From contig DJPL01000032.1 in the NCBI GenBank assembly GCA_002437415.1, forward strand, positions 1 through 28,693: a DNA stretch of 28,693 nucleotides. Direction: 5' to 3'. Positions 16,804-24,734 of the stretch are shown here, in pieces. Under the pieces are notes generated by a model. The model did not search any database, was not told the origin of the DNA, and was given only the letters and a program-made list of their open reading frames with translations. This stretch comes from Ruminococcaceae bacterium UBA6413. Lineage in GTDB: Bacteria > Bacillota > Clostridia > Oscillospirales > Ruminococcaceae. Each line of letters begins with the position of its first letter. Position 1 is the first letter of the stretch. Both the position numbers and the translations under genes were made by a program.

Positions 16804-18123
16804 ATGAAAACCGCAAGACAGATAACGCTTGACCTGCTTATCCGTATGGATACGCAGGGTGCATACTCAAATATAATACTTGACCACGCGTTTACATCAA
16901 GTGACGTTGACAAGCGCGATAAGGCGTTTTCCGCGGCGCTGTTCTACGGCGTGCTTGAGCGCAGAATGACGCTTGACTATCTTATACGCTACTACTCGGG
17001 TATAGAATTTGATAAAATCAAAACAGCGGTAGTCGAAATACTCCGTATGGGGTTCTATCAGCTGTTGTTTATGAATTCTGTTCCCGACAGTGCGGCTGTA
17101 AACGAGTCTGTCGAGCTGTGCGATTATTGCAGATGCACGCGCGCAAAGGGCTATGTAAACGCAATACTGCGTAGTTTTTTGCGCAACGAAAAGCAGATAG
17201 ATTACGGCAATCTCAAAGATGAGGCTAAGCAGTCGATCGAATTTTCCTGTCCGAAGTGGCTGATAAAGAAGTGGAAAAACGAGCTCGGCGAGCAAAGGGC
17301 AATGCAGATGATACAGTCGGGCTTTGACAGGCCGCCGATGTATGCAAGAGTAAATACGGTGAGATATTCCGTTGACGATGTTATTTCCGAGCTTGCCAAG
17401 GACGGCATAACGGCTGTAAAGAACAAGCTTATTGACAGCTGTATAGAGCTTACCGCCACCAGGGGGATAGAGCAGAGTACAGCACACAAAAAGGGTATGC
17501 TTCATATACAGGATATTTCTTCGCAGATATGCTGTAAAATAGCCGCTCCGGTGTTCAATGAAACGGTAGTCGACCTTTGCAGCGCACCCGGCGGCAAAAC
17601 ATTCACCTGCGCAGAGATGATGAACGACAGGGGCAGGATCTACAGCTACGATCTGTATGACGGTAAGGTTTCGGTCATTGCCAATACCGCAAAGCGGCTC
17701 GGACTTACCATAATCACCGCAGCGGAAAATGACGCTACTAAATTTAATCCCGATATACCTAAAGCAGACAAGGTTATCTGCGATGTGCCGTGTTCGGGGC
17801 TCGGAGTGATCAGAAGAAAGCCCGAGATAAAGTACAAGCCGATGAAACAGCTTGAAACGCTCCCCGATACGCAGAGAAAGATCATAAATAATGCCGCAGA
17901 ATATGTAAAGCCGGGCGGTACGCTGATATATTCCACCTGCACCGTGAGTAAAGCAGAGAACGATGATATCGTTGAAGAGTTCTTAAAGGAACACAGCGAC
18001 TTTGTGCCTGTGGTGGTTCCTCTCGGAATAAAAGGTCTTGAAGACAGCTATAAAAGAACGATGCTTCCGTGCGACATCAACGGTGACGGTTTCTTCACAG
18101 CAACTCTCAGAAAGGTAAAGTGA
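16804..18123 (+). CDS. rsmB: 16S rRNA cytosine(967)-C5 methyltransferase RsmB
   Basis: RsmB methylates C967 of 16S rRNA with S-adenosylmethionine. The 439-residue protein has an N-terminal NusB-like RNA-binding domain (about 1-130, with AKGYVNAILRSFLR at 114-127) and a Rossmann methyltransferase domain. Motifs are DLCSAPGGKT (257-266) for cofactor binding and the two cysteines of the mechanism, Cys330 in DVPCSG and Cys379 in STCT. It follows the zinc peptidase by 13 bases with a GGAGAG site and precedes rlmN by 10 bases. Confidence 0.97.
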   Translation: MKTARQITLDLLIRMDTQGAYSNIILDHAFTSSDVDKRDKAFSAALFYGVLERRMTLDYLIRYYSGIEFDKIKTAVVEILRMGFYQLLFMNSVPDSAAVNESVELCDYCRCTRAKGYVNAILRSFLRNEKQIDYGNLKDEAKQSIEFSCPKWLIKKWKNELGEQRAMQMIQSGFDRPPMYARVNTVRYSVDDVISELAKDGITAVKNKLIDSCIELTATRGIEQSTAHKKGMLHIQDISSQICCKIAAPVFNETVVDLCSAPGGKTFTCAEMMNDRGRIYSYDLYDGKVSVIANTAKRLGLTIITAAENDATKFNPDIPKADKVICDVPCSGLGVIRRKPEIKYKPMKQLETLPDTQRKIINNAAEYVKPGGTLIYSTCTVSKAENDDIVEEFLKEHSDFVPVVVPLGIKGLEDSYKRTMLPCDINGDGFFTATLRKVK

Positions 18124-18133
18124 TATACACTAT

Positions 18134-19150
18134 ATGGAAAAAATCGATATTCTTTCACTCTCACAGGAGGAGCTTGAAGAGAAAATACTTGAAATAGGTG
18201 AAAAGAAATTCAGGGCAAAGCAGATATACGACTGGTTACATACTTATAAAGTAGAAGATTTTAGTAAAATGACCAATCTATCTGCACAACTGAGAGAAAA
18301 ACTCAACAATTTTTTTTGGATAAACTCACTAAAAATTCAAAAAAGACTTGTATCTAACATAGATAATACGGTAAAATATCTTTATGGTTTGTCTGACGGA
18401 GAAAAAGTTGAAACCGTCCTTATGGAATATAAGCACGGTAACAGCATTTGTATATCAACTCAGGTCGGCTGTAAAATGGGCTGTAAGTTCTGTGCATCTA
18501 CTAAGGCGGGCTTTGTAAGAAATCTGCTCCCAAGTGAGATGCTTCTACAGATCTACGAAAGCGAAAAGGACAGCGGACGCAAGATAAATCATGTGGTGCT
18601 TATGGGAATAGGCGAGCCGCTCGACAACTTTGACAACGTTGTAAAGTTTCTGAAGCTTTTATCGGCAAAAGACGATATGAGCCTTCGTCATGTTTCGGTG
18701 TCGACCTGCGGACTTGTAAACAGGATATACGAGCTTGCGGATATGAAGCTCGGCATTACGCTTTCCGTTTCTCTTCATGCGCCGACGAACGAGCTGAGAA
18801 GCTCGGTTATGCCTGTGAACAATAAATATTCGATAGAAGAGCTTATGAAAGCCTGCAAGTATTATTTCAATACCACAGGGCGCAGGATAAGCTATGAGTT
18901 CGCACTGATCGACGGTGTTAATGATACACGCGAGTCGGCTGACGCACTGCTTAAGCTGCTCAAAGGTCAGAACTGCCACGTAAATCTCATTCCGGTAAAC
19001 GAGATAAAGGAAGGCGTGTTCAGGCGCAGTGTATCTGTAGAGAAGTTCAAGCAAATGCTTATTGACGGCGGACTGAATGCTACTGTCAGAAGAACGCTGG
19101 GTGCGGATATAAGCGCCGCGTGCGGACAGTTAAGACGGGATAATAAGTAA
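18134..19150 (+). CDS. rlmN: Dual-specificity 23S rRNA/tRNA adenine-C2 methyltransferase RlmN
   Basis: RlmN is a radical SAM enzyme that makes m2A at 23S rRNA position 2503 and at A37 of some tRNAs. The cluster motif CKMGCKFC contributes Cys113, 117 and 120. GIGEPLDN (158-165) binds the cofactor, and Cys330 in AACGQL is the C-terminal acceptor cysteine of the family. The 338-residue length is normal. No strong ribosome site is seen before the ATG, so coupling to rsmB is likely. The stretch about 18241-18420 (residues about 36-96) is strikingly AT-rich compared with the rest of the gene. Confidence 0.97.
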   Translation: MEKIDILSLSQEELEEKILEIGEKKFRAKQIYDWLHTYKVEDFSKMTNLSAQLREKLNNFFWINSLKIQKRLVSNIDNTVKYLYGLSDGEKVETVLMEYKHGNSICISTQVGCKMGCKFCASTKAGFVRNLLPSEMLLQIYESEKDSGRKINHVVLMGIGEPLDNFDNVVKFLKLLSAKDDMSLRHVSVSTCGLVNRIYELADMKLGITLSVSLHAPTNELRSSVMPVNNKYSIEELMKACKYYFNTTGRRISYEFALIDGVNDTRESADALLKLLKGQNCHVNLIPVNEIKEGVFRRSVSVEKFKQMLIDGGLNATVRRTLGADISAACGQLRRDNK

Positions 19151-19177
19151 AGTGATATCAAGGGAGAACCATAATAT

Positions 19178-19906
19178 ATGAAAGCTTACGCAAAGACCGA
19201 TATCGGTAATTGCCGTGAAGAAAATCAGGATAACTACTGGATAGGAGAGCTTGGGTGCGATGCTGTCGCGGTAATTCTGTGCGACGGAATGGGCGGACAG
19301 AATGCAGGCGGCTGTGCCAGTCTGACTACTGTTGAGTTTATCAAGGACAGACTGATAAAGGGCTTCAGAAAGGATATAACCAGAAATCAGATAAGAAATC
19401 TGCTTATAACATCTGTTACTGCGGCAAACAGCGTGGTATACGATATGGCAAAGGCAGACCCCGACAAGGCGGGAATGGGAACTACCTGTGTAGCGGGGAT
19501 CATCTTTAACGAAAGAACCTATCTCATAAATGTCGGTGACAGCAGATGCTATTTCTTTTTTGATGATAATATGCAACAGGTCACAAAGGATCACACCTAT
19601 ATCAGAAAGCTTGTTGAAAAGGGTATAATTACATATGAAGAGAGCAAGACGCACCCCGACAGAAACCGCATCACAAAGGCAGTCGGTGCTCAGCCTTTCA
19701 TAACTCCCGATTATTTTGAGCTTGATGTAAAAAAGGATGATATGCTTCTTTTCTGCTCGGACGGACTGAGCTCCTATGTCGAGGACACAGAGATAGCCGA
19801 TGTGATAGCGGCATCTCCTGTTGCAAAGTGCTGTGATCAGCTTATAGAATATGTCAATAAACACGGCGGACGCGACAACGTGACCGTAGCCGTGGTTTCA
19901 ATATAA
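19178..19906 (+). CDS. prpC: PP2C-family serine/threonine phosphatase (PrpC/Stp)
   Basis: This metal-dependent phosphatase opposes the neighbouring PASTA kinase. The 242-residue protein has the full PP2C set: NQD (16-18), DGMGG (36-40) with metal ligand Asp36, GDSR (120-123), SDG (194-196) and GRDN (231-234) with Asp233. There is no membrane segment, so it is cytoplasmic. GGGAG precedes the ATG, and the prkC start is 46 bases downstream. This phosphatase-kinase order is conserved in Firmicutes. Confidence 0.97.
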   Translation: MKAYAKTDIGNCREENQDNYWIGELGCDAVAVILCDGMGGQNAGGCASLTTVEFIKDRLIKGFRKDITRNQIRNLLITSVTAANSVVYDMAKADPDKAGMGTTCVAGIIFNERTYLINVGDSRCYFFFDDNMQQVTKDHTYIRKLVEKGIITYEESKTHPDRNRITKAVGAQPFITPDYFELDVKKDDMLLFCSDGLSSYVEDTEIADVIAASPVAKCCDQLIEYVNKHGGRDNVTVAVVSI

Positions 19907-19952
19907 AACGACTTACCGTATGGGTCACACATTAAACTGATACGGAGAAACG

Positions 19953-22478
19953 GTGGATTTTATGGATAACAATATGGACAATATGATAGGCAAACGCCTT
20001 GACGGCCGTTACGAGCTGCTCGAGCTTATCGGAACGGGCGGAATGGCCGATATCTACAAGGCAAGGGATATTACCGAGGACAGAATAGTTGCCGTAAAGA
20101 TCTTGAAGAACGAATTTGCTGGCAGCGAGGACTTCCTCAGACGTTTCAGGAACGAGTCCAAGGCGATAGCTCTGCTTTCACACCCGAACATTGTAAAGAT
20201 ATATGATGTCGGCTTTAATGAGCAGATACAGTTTATCGTAATGGAATACATAGACGGAATATCTCTCGCAGAATACATCAAGCTCCAGGGCGTGCTTAAA
20301 TGGAAAGACGCGGTATACTTTACTGTGCAGATTTTAAGAGCTTTACAGCACGCACATGACAGAGGTATAGTTCACCGTGATATAAAGTCACAGAACGTTA
20401 TGATGCTTCCCGACGGCACGATAAAGGTCATGGACTTCGGTATCGCACGCTTCAACCGTGAAACCGACAAAACCCTTTCCGAAAAGGCTATCGGTTCGGT
20501 TCATTATATCAGCCCCGAGCAGGCAAGAGGCGAGATGACCGATGAAAAGAGCGATATCTATTCCGTAGGTGTAATGCTCTATGAGATGCTGACAGGACAG
20601 AAGCCTTTTGACGGCGAAACTCCCGTAGCAATAGCTCTTCAGCATATGCAGACACCGCCTAAGCCTCCGCGTGAGATAAATCCTTCTATCCCCGAGGGAC
20701 TTGAAGAGATCACACTCAAGGCTATGCAGAAAGAACCCTCAATGCGTTATCAGACCGCAGGCGAGATGATAAACGATATTGAAGAGTTCAAGAAAGACCC
20801 CAGCATAGTGTTTGAATACAAATACTTCTCGGCTGACGGTTCGACAAAGTACTTTGATAAAGTATCAGATCCTAACGCACCTGAGCAGAATGCGGCAAAT
20901 GACACGCTTTCCGAGAGTGAAGAGGATAACGATTTGTATGATGACGATGATGACGACGATGATGAAGTAGAGGAAAGACGTTCACCGCTTTTACCTATAC
21001 TTTTCGCTGTCGCATCTGTATTCGTAATAATGACCGCATGGTTGATATTCTCTATTGTTACGAGAAACCTCGGAACGACCAGCGGCACAACAGATGAAAT
21101 GACCATGCCCAACATCATCGGCATGACGCTTGATGATGTAAAGGAGAAATATCCCGAGCTTAACCTTGATATTGACAGACAGTACTCTACCGAATACAAG
21201 GAAAACGAGGTAATGGATCAAAAGACTCCAGCAGGCAGGACGATAAAGAAGAGCACAATTGTAAATATCGTTATCAGTAACGGTCCTCAGAAGGTCGAGG
21301 TAGATGACTACGCAAACCTTTCTGCTCAAGACGTGCAGATAAAGCTTGAGAAAAAGGGACTTAAGCCTAAGCTCGTTTATGTAAACGATGATGAGGTTGC
21401 TAAGGACATTGTTATAAAGACAGAGCCCGCCGCACATTCGGAAGTATCTCAGGGTACAGTGGTAAAGGTTTATGTAAGCAACGGCAAGCTTGTTAAGGCT
21501 GTAAACGTACCTAAGTTTATCGGTATGACAATTGAAGAAGCCCGCAAGGAGGCTGAGGATAAGAACCTCAAGCTCAAGGAAGTATCCGGCTCAAGTAACG
21601 AGTATGAAGAAGGACAGGTAATAAAACAGAGCATTGACGCTAACTCTGTAGTCAACGAAGATACCGAGATCGAAGTAACAGTCTGCGACGGTAAGGCTGT
21701 AAGCATCAAGACGGAGGTTACGCTCGATCTGCCCTCAGACGTAACGGATACTGGCACATTCAAGTTTGAGTACTTCAAGGACGGTGTATCGTTCAAGGAA
21801 GAAGAACGTGATATGGCTGTAAATGCGGGCAAGACAATCACATTTGAAGTAAGCGGTTCAGAGCCGACAACATACACTATCAAGATAACAAACGTTGCGG
21901 ATACTTCACTCAGCGGCGTTCTTGCAGAAATAAGCGTTGACTTCAAGAATGAGGATACAGAGCCTAATATAGTTAATTATAATGAGGGATTATTCAAAGA
22001 ACTCAAATACGAAGCTCCCGAAGAGCCTTCATCAGATCCTGTTGTAACGGTAAACGGTACTGTTGCGATCGAGCTTCCCTCATCGGCATCAAATACAGGC
22101 ACATTTGCGTTTACCTATACAGATACCGACGGTAATCTGGTAAAGGACAGCGAAACAAAGGATATGTCACTTGCCGCCGGAAAGACAATTACATTTGAAG
22201 TATCCGGTATGAGCAACGAAACAAAGGATTATATAATCAGAATTACCAATACTAAGGACGAGGAGCTTTCAGGTACCCTTGCGGAGATACAGGTCGACTT
22301 TACTTCAGGCGAGGCAAAGCAGATAATCAAGTCCTATAATCAGGGTCTGTTCAATATACTCAAAGCAAGCGATCCTGTTCCCGATGATACTTCGTCGGCT
22401 CAGTCGTCATCCGACGTTCCGACTTCAACAGATGAATCTCCATCCGCAACTCCTTCGGCTGCTGACGTATCGGAATAA
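19953..22478 (+). CDS. prkC: PASTA-domain serine/threonine kinase PrkC with duplicated C-terminal module
   Basis: This is a membrane sensor kinase of 841 residues. The cytoplasmic kinase domain (about 20-280) has the P-loop GTGGMADIYK (27-36), Lys49, HRDIKSQN (141-148), DFG (161-163) and SPEQA (187-191). A juxtamembrane acidic run of Asp/Glu (about 322-341) precedes one membrane helix (about 345-370). Outside are three PASTA repeats (about 381-445, 447-511, 515-580), which in the family bind peptidoglycan fragments. Two related modules of about 117 residues follow (about 586-681 and 701-800) with a Ser/Thr/Pro-rich tail. Bacillus PrkC has 648 residues and a single Ig-like end. I use the GTG at 19953, five bases after GGAG; ATG at 19962 or 19974 are alternatives. 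Confidence 0.95.
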   Translation: MDFMDNNMDNMIGKRLDGRYELLELIGTGGMADIYKARDITEDRIVAVKILKNEFAGSEDFLRRFRNESKAIALLSHPNIVKIYDVGFNEQIQFIVMEYIDGISLAEYIKLQGVLKWKDAVYFTVQILRALQHAHDRGIVHRDIKSQNVMMLPDGTIKVMDFGIARFNRETDKTLSEKAIGSVHYISPEQARGEMTDEKSDIYSVGVMLYEMLTGQKPFDGETPVAIALQHMQTPPKPPREINPSIPEGLEEITLKAMQKEPSMRYQTAGEMINDIEEFKKDPSIVFEYKYFSADGSTKYFDKVSDPNAPEQNAANDTLSESEEDNDLYDDDDDDDDEVEERRSPLLPILFAVASVFVIMTAWLIFSIVTRNLGTTSGTTDEMTMPNIIGMTLDDVKEKYPELNLDIDRQYSTEYKENEVMDQKTPAGRTIKKSTIVNIVISNGPQKVEVDDYANLSAQDVQIKLEKKGLKPKLVYVNDDEVAKDIVIKTEPAAHSEVSQGTVVKVYVSNGKLVKAVNVPKFIGMTIEEARKEAEDKNLKLKEVSGSSNEYEEGQVIKQSIDANSVVNEDTEIEVTVCDGKAVSIKTEVTLDLPSDVTDTGTFKFEYFKDGVSFKEEERDMAVNAGKTITFEVSGSEPTTYTIKITNVADTSLSGVLAEISVDFKNEDTEPNIVNYNEGLFKELKYEAPEEPSSDPVVTVNGTVAIELPSSASNTGTFAFTYTDTDGNLVKDSETKDMSLAAGKTITFEVSGMSNETKDYIIRITNTKDEELSGTLAEIQVDFTSGEAKQIIKSYNQGLFNILKASDPVPDDTSSAQSSSDVPTSTDESPSATPSAADVSE

Positions 22479-22492
22479 TATGAGGTCTGCCT

Positions 22493-23392
22493 TTGAACAA
22501 ACAGAAATTTGAAGGCATTATAACAAAGGCTGTCGGCGGCAACTACTATGTAGATGTCTCCGACGGCGTTTTATGTTGTAATGCAAGGGGAGTATTCAGA
22601 AAAGAAAAAATTTCGCCTTGTGCGGGCGATAATGTAATTGTAAGCACTGAGGAAAACGCCGTTCCGCTTATCACAGAGATAAAGGAACGCAGAAATCATA
22701 TAATCAGACCCCCGCTTGCAAACCTTGACTGTGCATTGCTAGTAACATCGGCTGTTGACCCTGTACCTAACACGCTTGTAACGGACAAGCTGATATCTAT
22801 ATTTGAAAGCAAGCACATAGAGCCTGTTATTGTGATAACTAAGCAGGACATACACGAGTGTGAGGATTTTGCAACTGTTTACCGTAACTGCGGCTTTAAC
22901 GTGTTTTATATGGATAACAGCACCGGAAAAGGCATATATGAAATAAAGCAATATATCCGCGGCAAGCTTTCCGCACTCATCGGAAACTCCGGCGTCGGAA
23001 AGTCCAGCCTTATGAATCATCTGTTCCCCAGACTTGAAAGAAGCACAGGCGACATAAGCAAAAAGCTCGGCAGAGGACGGCACACAACAAGGCAGGTCGA
23101 GCTGTTCCGCCTTGACGGCGGCTATATTGCGGATACACCGGGCTTCTCAACGGTAGAGGTAAGCCGCTACGGCTTTATACCGAAGAACGAGCTGCAATAT
23201 TCTTTCAGGGAATTTGCGGATTATCTCGGCAAATGTCGCTTCAGGGATTGTGTTCATCTGAAAGAAAGCGGCTGTGCCGTGACCGAAGCACTGCGCGAGG
23301 GTAAAATAGAGCATTCACGTTATGACAGCTATGCGAGAATGTGTGAGGAAGCCGATAAACTCAACGAATGGGAGTTTAAAAATAAGCGATGA
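22493..23392 (+). CDS. rsgA: Small ribosomal subunit assembly GTPase RsgA
   Basis: RsgA is a circularly permuted GTPase that acts in late maturation of the 30S subunit. The motif order is permuted: TKQD (116-119), then P-loop GNSGVGKSS (164-172), then DTPG (214-217). An N-terminal OB-fold (about 1-70) and a C-terminal zinc knuckle with Cys248, Cys253, His255 and Cys261 complete it. The start is TTG at 22493, supported by GAGG seven bases upstream and by the length of 299 residues; no in-frame ATG fits. The stop overlaps the thiN ATG (ATGA). The rpe gene usually next to it in Bacillus is missing. Confidence 0.97.
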   Translation: MNKQKFEGIITKAVGGNYYVDVSDGVLCCNARGVFRKEKISPCAGDNVIVSTEENAVPLITEIKERRNHIIRPPLANLDCALLVTSAVDPVPNTLVTDKLISIFESKHIEPVIVITKQDIHECEDFATVYRNCGFNVFYMDNSTGKGIYEIKQYIRGKLSALIGNSGVGKSSLMNHLFPRLERSTGDISKKLGRGRHTTRQVELFRLDGGYIADTPGFSTVEVSRYGFIPKNELQYSFREFADYLGKCRFRDCVHLKESGCAVTEALREGKIEHSRYDSYARMCEEADKLNEWEFKNKR

Positions 23393-24006
23393 AAACCTGT
23401 TATATTATATGCGGCGGACCTGAGCCGTGCAAAACAGTAAAGATACCTGAGGACGCATTTATCATATGTGCCGACAGCGGGTACGACAAGGCACTTGCCG
23501 CAGGGATTACGCCCGACCTTATTCTCGGCGACTTTGACAGCATAGAACATAGACTGCCGCAGAATATCGAGATACTGCGCTCACCCACGCATAAGGACGA
23601 TACAGACACGATGCTTGCCGTAAGAACCGCACTTGACAGAGGATTTGACAGCATAGCGCTTGTCAGTGCCTGCGGCGGAAGAACCGACCATACGCTTGCC
23701 AATATCGCAACACTGCTTTTTATCCGTGAGCACGGAGCAAAAGCGTTCATAACCGGTGATAATACAGACGCTTATATCCTTGAAGATGAGAAGATAACAT
23801 TGTTACCCGATTTATCAAGGTATCTGTCGGTGTTTGCCGTAAGTGACAAGGCAACCGTATCCATTACGGGAGCGGAATATCCTCTCAAAGATTATGCTAT
23901 GGAGCGTAGCTTTCCGATAGGTGTCAGCAACGAATTTAAAGCCGATACAGATTGTACCGTAGAGATAAAAAGCGGACTTGCAGTTGTAATGACCGTAAAA
24001 AGATAA
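23389..24006 (+). CDS. thiN: Thiamine pyrophosphokinase
   Basis: This enzyme converts thiamine to thiamine diphosphate with ATP. The 205-residue protein shows ADSGYDKA (28-35), GDFDSI (47-52), KDDTDT (69-74) and GGRTDH (96-101), all typical of the ThiN/TPK catalytic domain. GVSNEF (178-183) lies in the C-terminal thiamine-binding domain. It overlaps rsgA by 4 bases, so the two are translationally coupled. The location between rsgA and spoVM matches Bacillus subtilis (yloS). Confidence 0.96.
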   Translation: MKTCYIICGGPEPCKTVKIPEDAFIICADSGYDKALAAGITPDLILGDFDSIEHRLPQNIEILRSPTHKDDTDTMLAVRTALDRGFDSIALVSACGGRTDHTLANIATLLFIREHGAKAFITGDNTDAYILEDEKITLLPDLSRYLSVFAVSDKATVSITGAEYPLKDYAMERSFPIGVSNEFKADTDCTVEIKSGLAVVMTVKR

Positions 24007-24013
24007 GTAACAA

Positions 24014-24064
24014 AATACCTCCCGACGGAATAAAGTGTAGTAACTTCAGCCGACGGGAGGTATT
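24014..24064 (+). promoter_or_regulatory. Hairpin enclosing the ribosome site of the 53-residue protein
   Basis: An 11-bp stem (24014-24024 with 24054-24064), extended inward by 3 pairs after one mismatch, lies between thiN and the small membrane gene. The 3' arm contains GGGAGG (24055-24060), the only good ribosome site for the ATG at 24069. No real T run follows, so it is either an imperfect terminator of thiN or an RNA structure limiting translation of the next gene. Confidence 0.6.
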
Positions 24065-24068
24065 GTTT

Positions 24069-24230
24069 ATGATGAGAAGACGCAGACCGGGACGGTCAAA
24101 ATTTCCTGCTTTCATACTCGGTCTTGCAGGTATTCTTATCTGTGTGACCTGTATGTCGGCTGAAACACTGCTTGTCATACTGTCACTGCTGCTTATTGCG
24201 CTCGGAGTATGGCTGCTGTTCTTTTGCTGA
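24069..24230 (+). CDS. Small two-helix membrane protein, 53 residues
   Basis: The reading frame begins with a basic segment (RRRRPGR, residues 3-9), followed by two hydrophobic segments (about 13-29 and 32-52). It ends in Cys53 just before the stop. The start at 24069 is backed by GGGAGG eight bases upstream; a second ATG follows at once. It sits between thiN and spoVM in the same orientation, 16 bases before the spoVM ATG. I do not recognise a named family, and the sporulation link is only by neighbourhood. A longer frame from 23952 overlaps thiN and is less likely. Confidence 0.65.
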   Translation: MMRRRRPGRSKFPAFILGLAGILICVTCMSAETLLVILSLLLIALGVWLLFFC

Positions 24231-24246
24231 AAGAGAGGTACATATC

Positions 24247-24330
24247 ATGAAAATCGTAGTTTGCAAAACGCCAAGAATACTCGCCGGCTTTCTGCGACTG
24301 TTTTTCGGTATAAAAAAGACAGAAAGCTAA
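24247..24330 (+). CDS. spoVM: Stage V sporulation protein SpoVM (27 residues)
   Basis: SpoVM is a tiny amphipathic helix that sticks to the convex forespore membrane and recruits the coat ATPase SpoIVA. The 27-residue frame here shares the key features of the 26-residue Bacillus protein. These are the MK start, Lys7, the helix-bending Pro9, Leu12, Gly14, Arg17 and Gly21, with a basic end. A GAGAGG site lies eight bases before the ATG. The position just downstream of rsgA-thiN is the same as in Bacillus subtilis, which strongly supports the call for so short a gene. It implies that the organism can form endospores, or descends from one that did. Confidence 0.9.
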   Translation: MKIVVCKTPRILAGFLRLFFGIKKTES

Positions 24331-24334
24331 AGCG

Positions 24335-24365
24335 CAGCCCTCGTCCGAATTTCAGACGAGGGCTG
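24335..24365 (+). terminator. Terminator after spoVM
   Basis: A perfect 11-bp GC-rich stem (24335-24345 with 24355-24365) with a 9-base loop begins 5 bases after the spoVM stop. The following T run is short (ACTTT). It separates the + strand run from the converging minus-strand gene. Confidence 0.75.
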
Positions 24366-24387
24366 ACTTTATGCCGATGGGTAAGCA

Positions 24388-24573
24388 TTATCGGTATTTT
24401 CCGTTATTGATATTTTTCATGAACTGTCTGCGTGACATCTGTCCCGTGCTGACCTTCCATGAGTCCTCCTGCTCAAGCTTCCAGTTGTTGTGGTAAGACG
24501 CAGGAATTTGCGGCTCGCAATTTTTCCATATTCCGTATATGATCAGACCTATAAATAAAACTACGAATGACAT
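24388..24573 (-). CDS. Small membrane-anchored protein, 61 residues
   Basis: The N-terminus is one hydrophobic helix (about 2-16, FVVLFIGLIIYGIW). A polar, Trp-containing tail of about 45 residues follows and ends in a basic stretch. An excellent AAGGAG site lies six bases before the ATG, the main reason to accept it as a gene. The longer reading frames here on the other strand have no such support. I do not recognise a family. It converges on spoVM from the other side. Confidence 0.65.
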   Translation of the reverse strand: MSFVVLFIGLIIYGIWKNCEPQIPASYHNNWKLEQEDSWKVSTGQMSRRQFMKNINNGKYR

Positions 24574-24697
24574 ATTTTTCTCCTTTTCTCCGGTATTGCT
24601 TCAGTGTTTTTCACTGCTTATATAATATCATATGACGAGTACCATAAAAAGGACAATTTACGCGTGGCTTGATGGAAAGTTTATTCGCAAAAAGAAG

Positions 24698-24719
24698 GGC
24701 GGTGCTTTTGTGCACCGCC
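24698..24719 (-). terminator. Terminator of the GNAT gene
   Basis: An 8-bp GC-rich stem (24698-24705 with 24712-24719) with loop TTTTGT is followed on the minus strand by a T-rich tail (CTTCTTTTT). It begins 16 bases past the acetyltransferase stop. Confidence 0.8.
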
Positions 24720-24734
24720 GTTTATGCTTATATG

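Noticed and set aside
20750..21946. Several antisense frames of 85-158 codons within prkC
   Set aside because: They mirror the codon bias of the kinase gene, have no ribosome sites, and show no recognisable domain.
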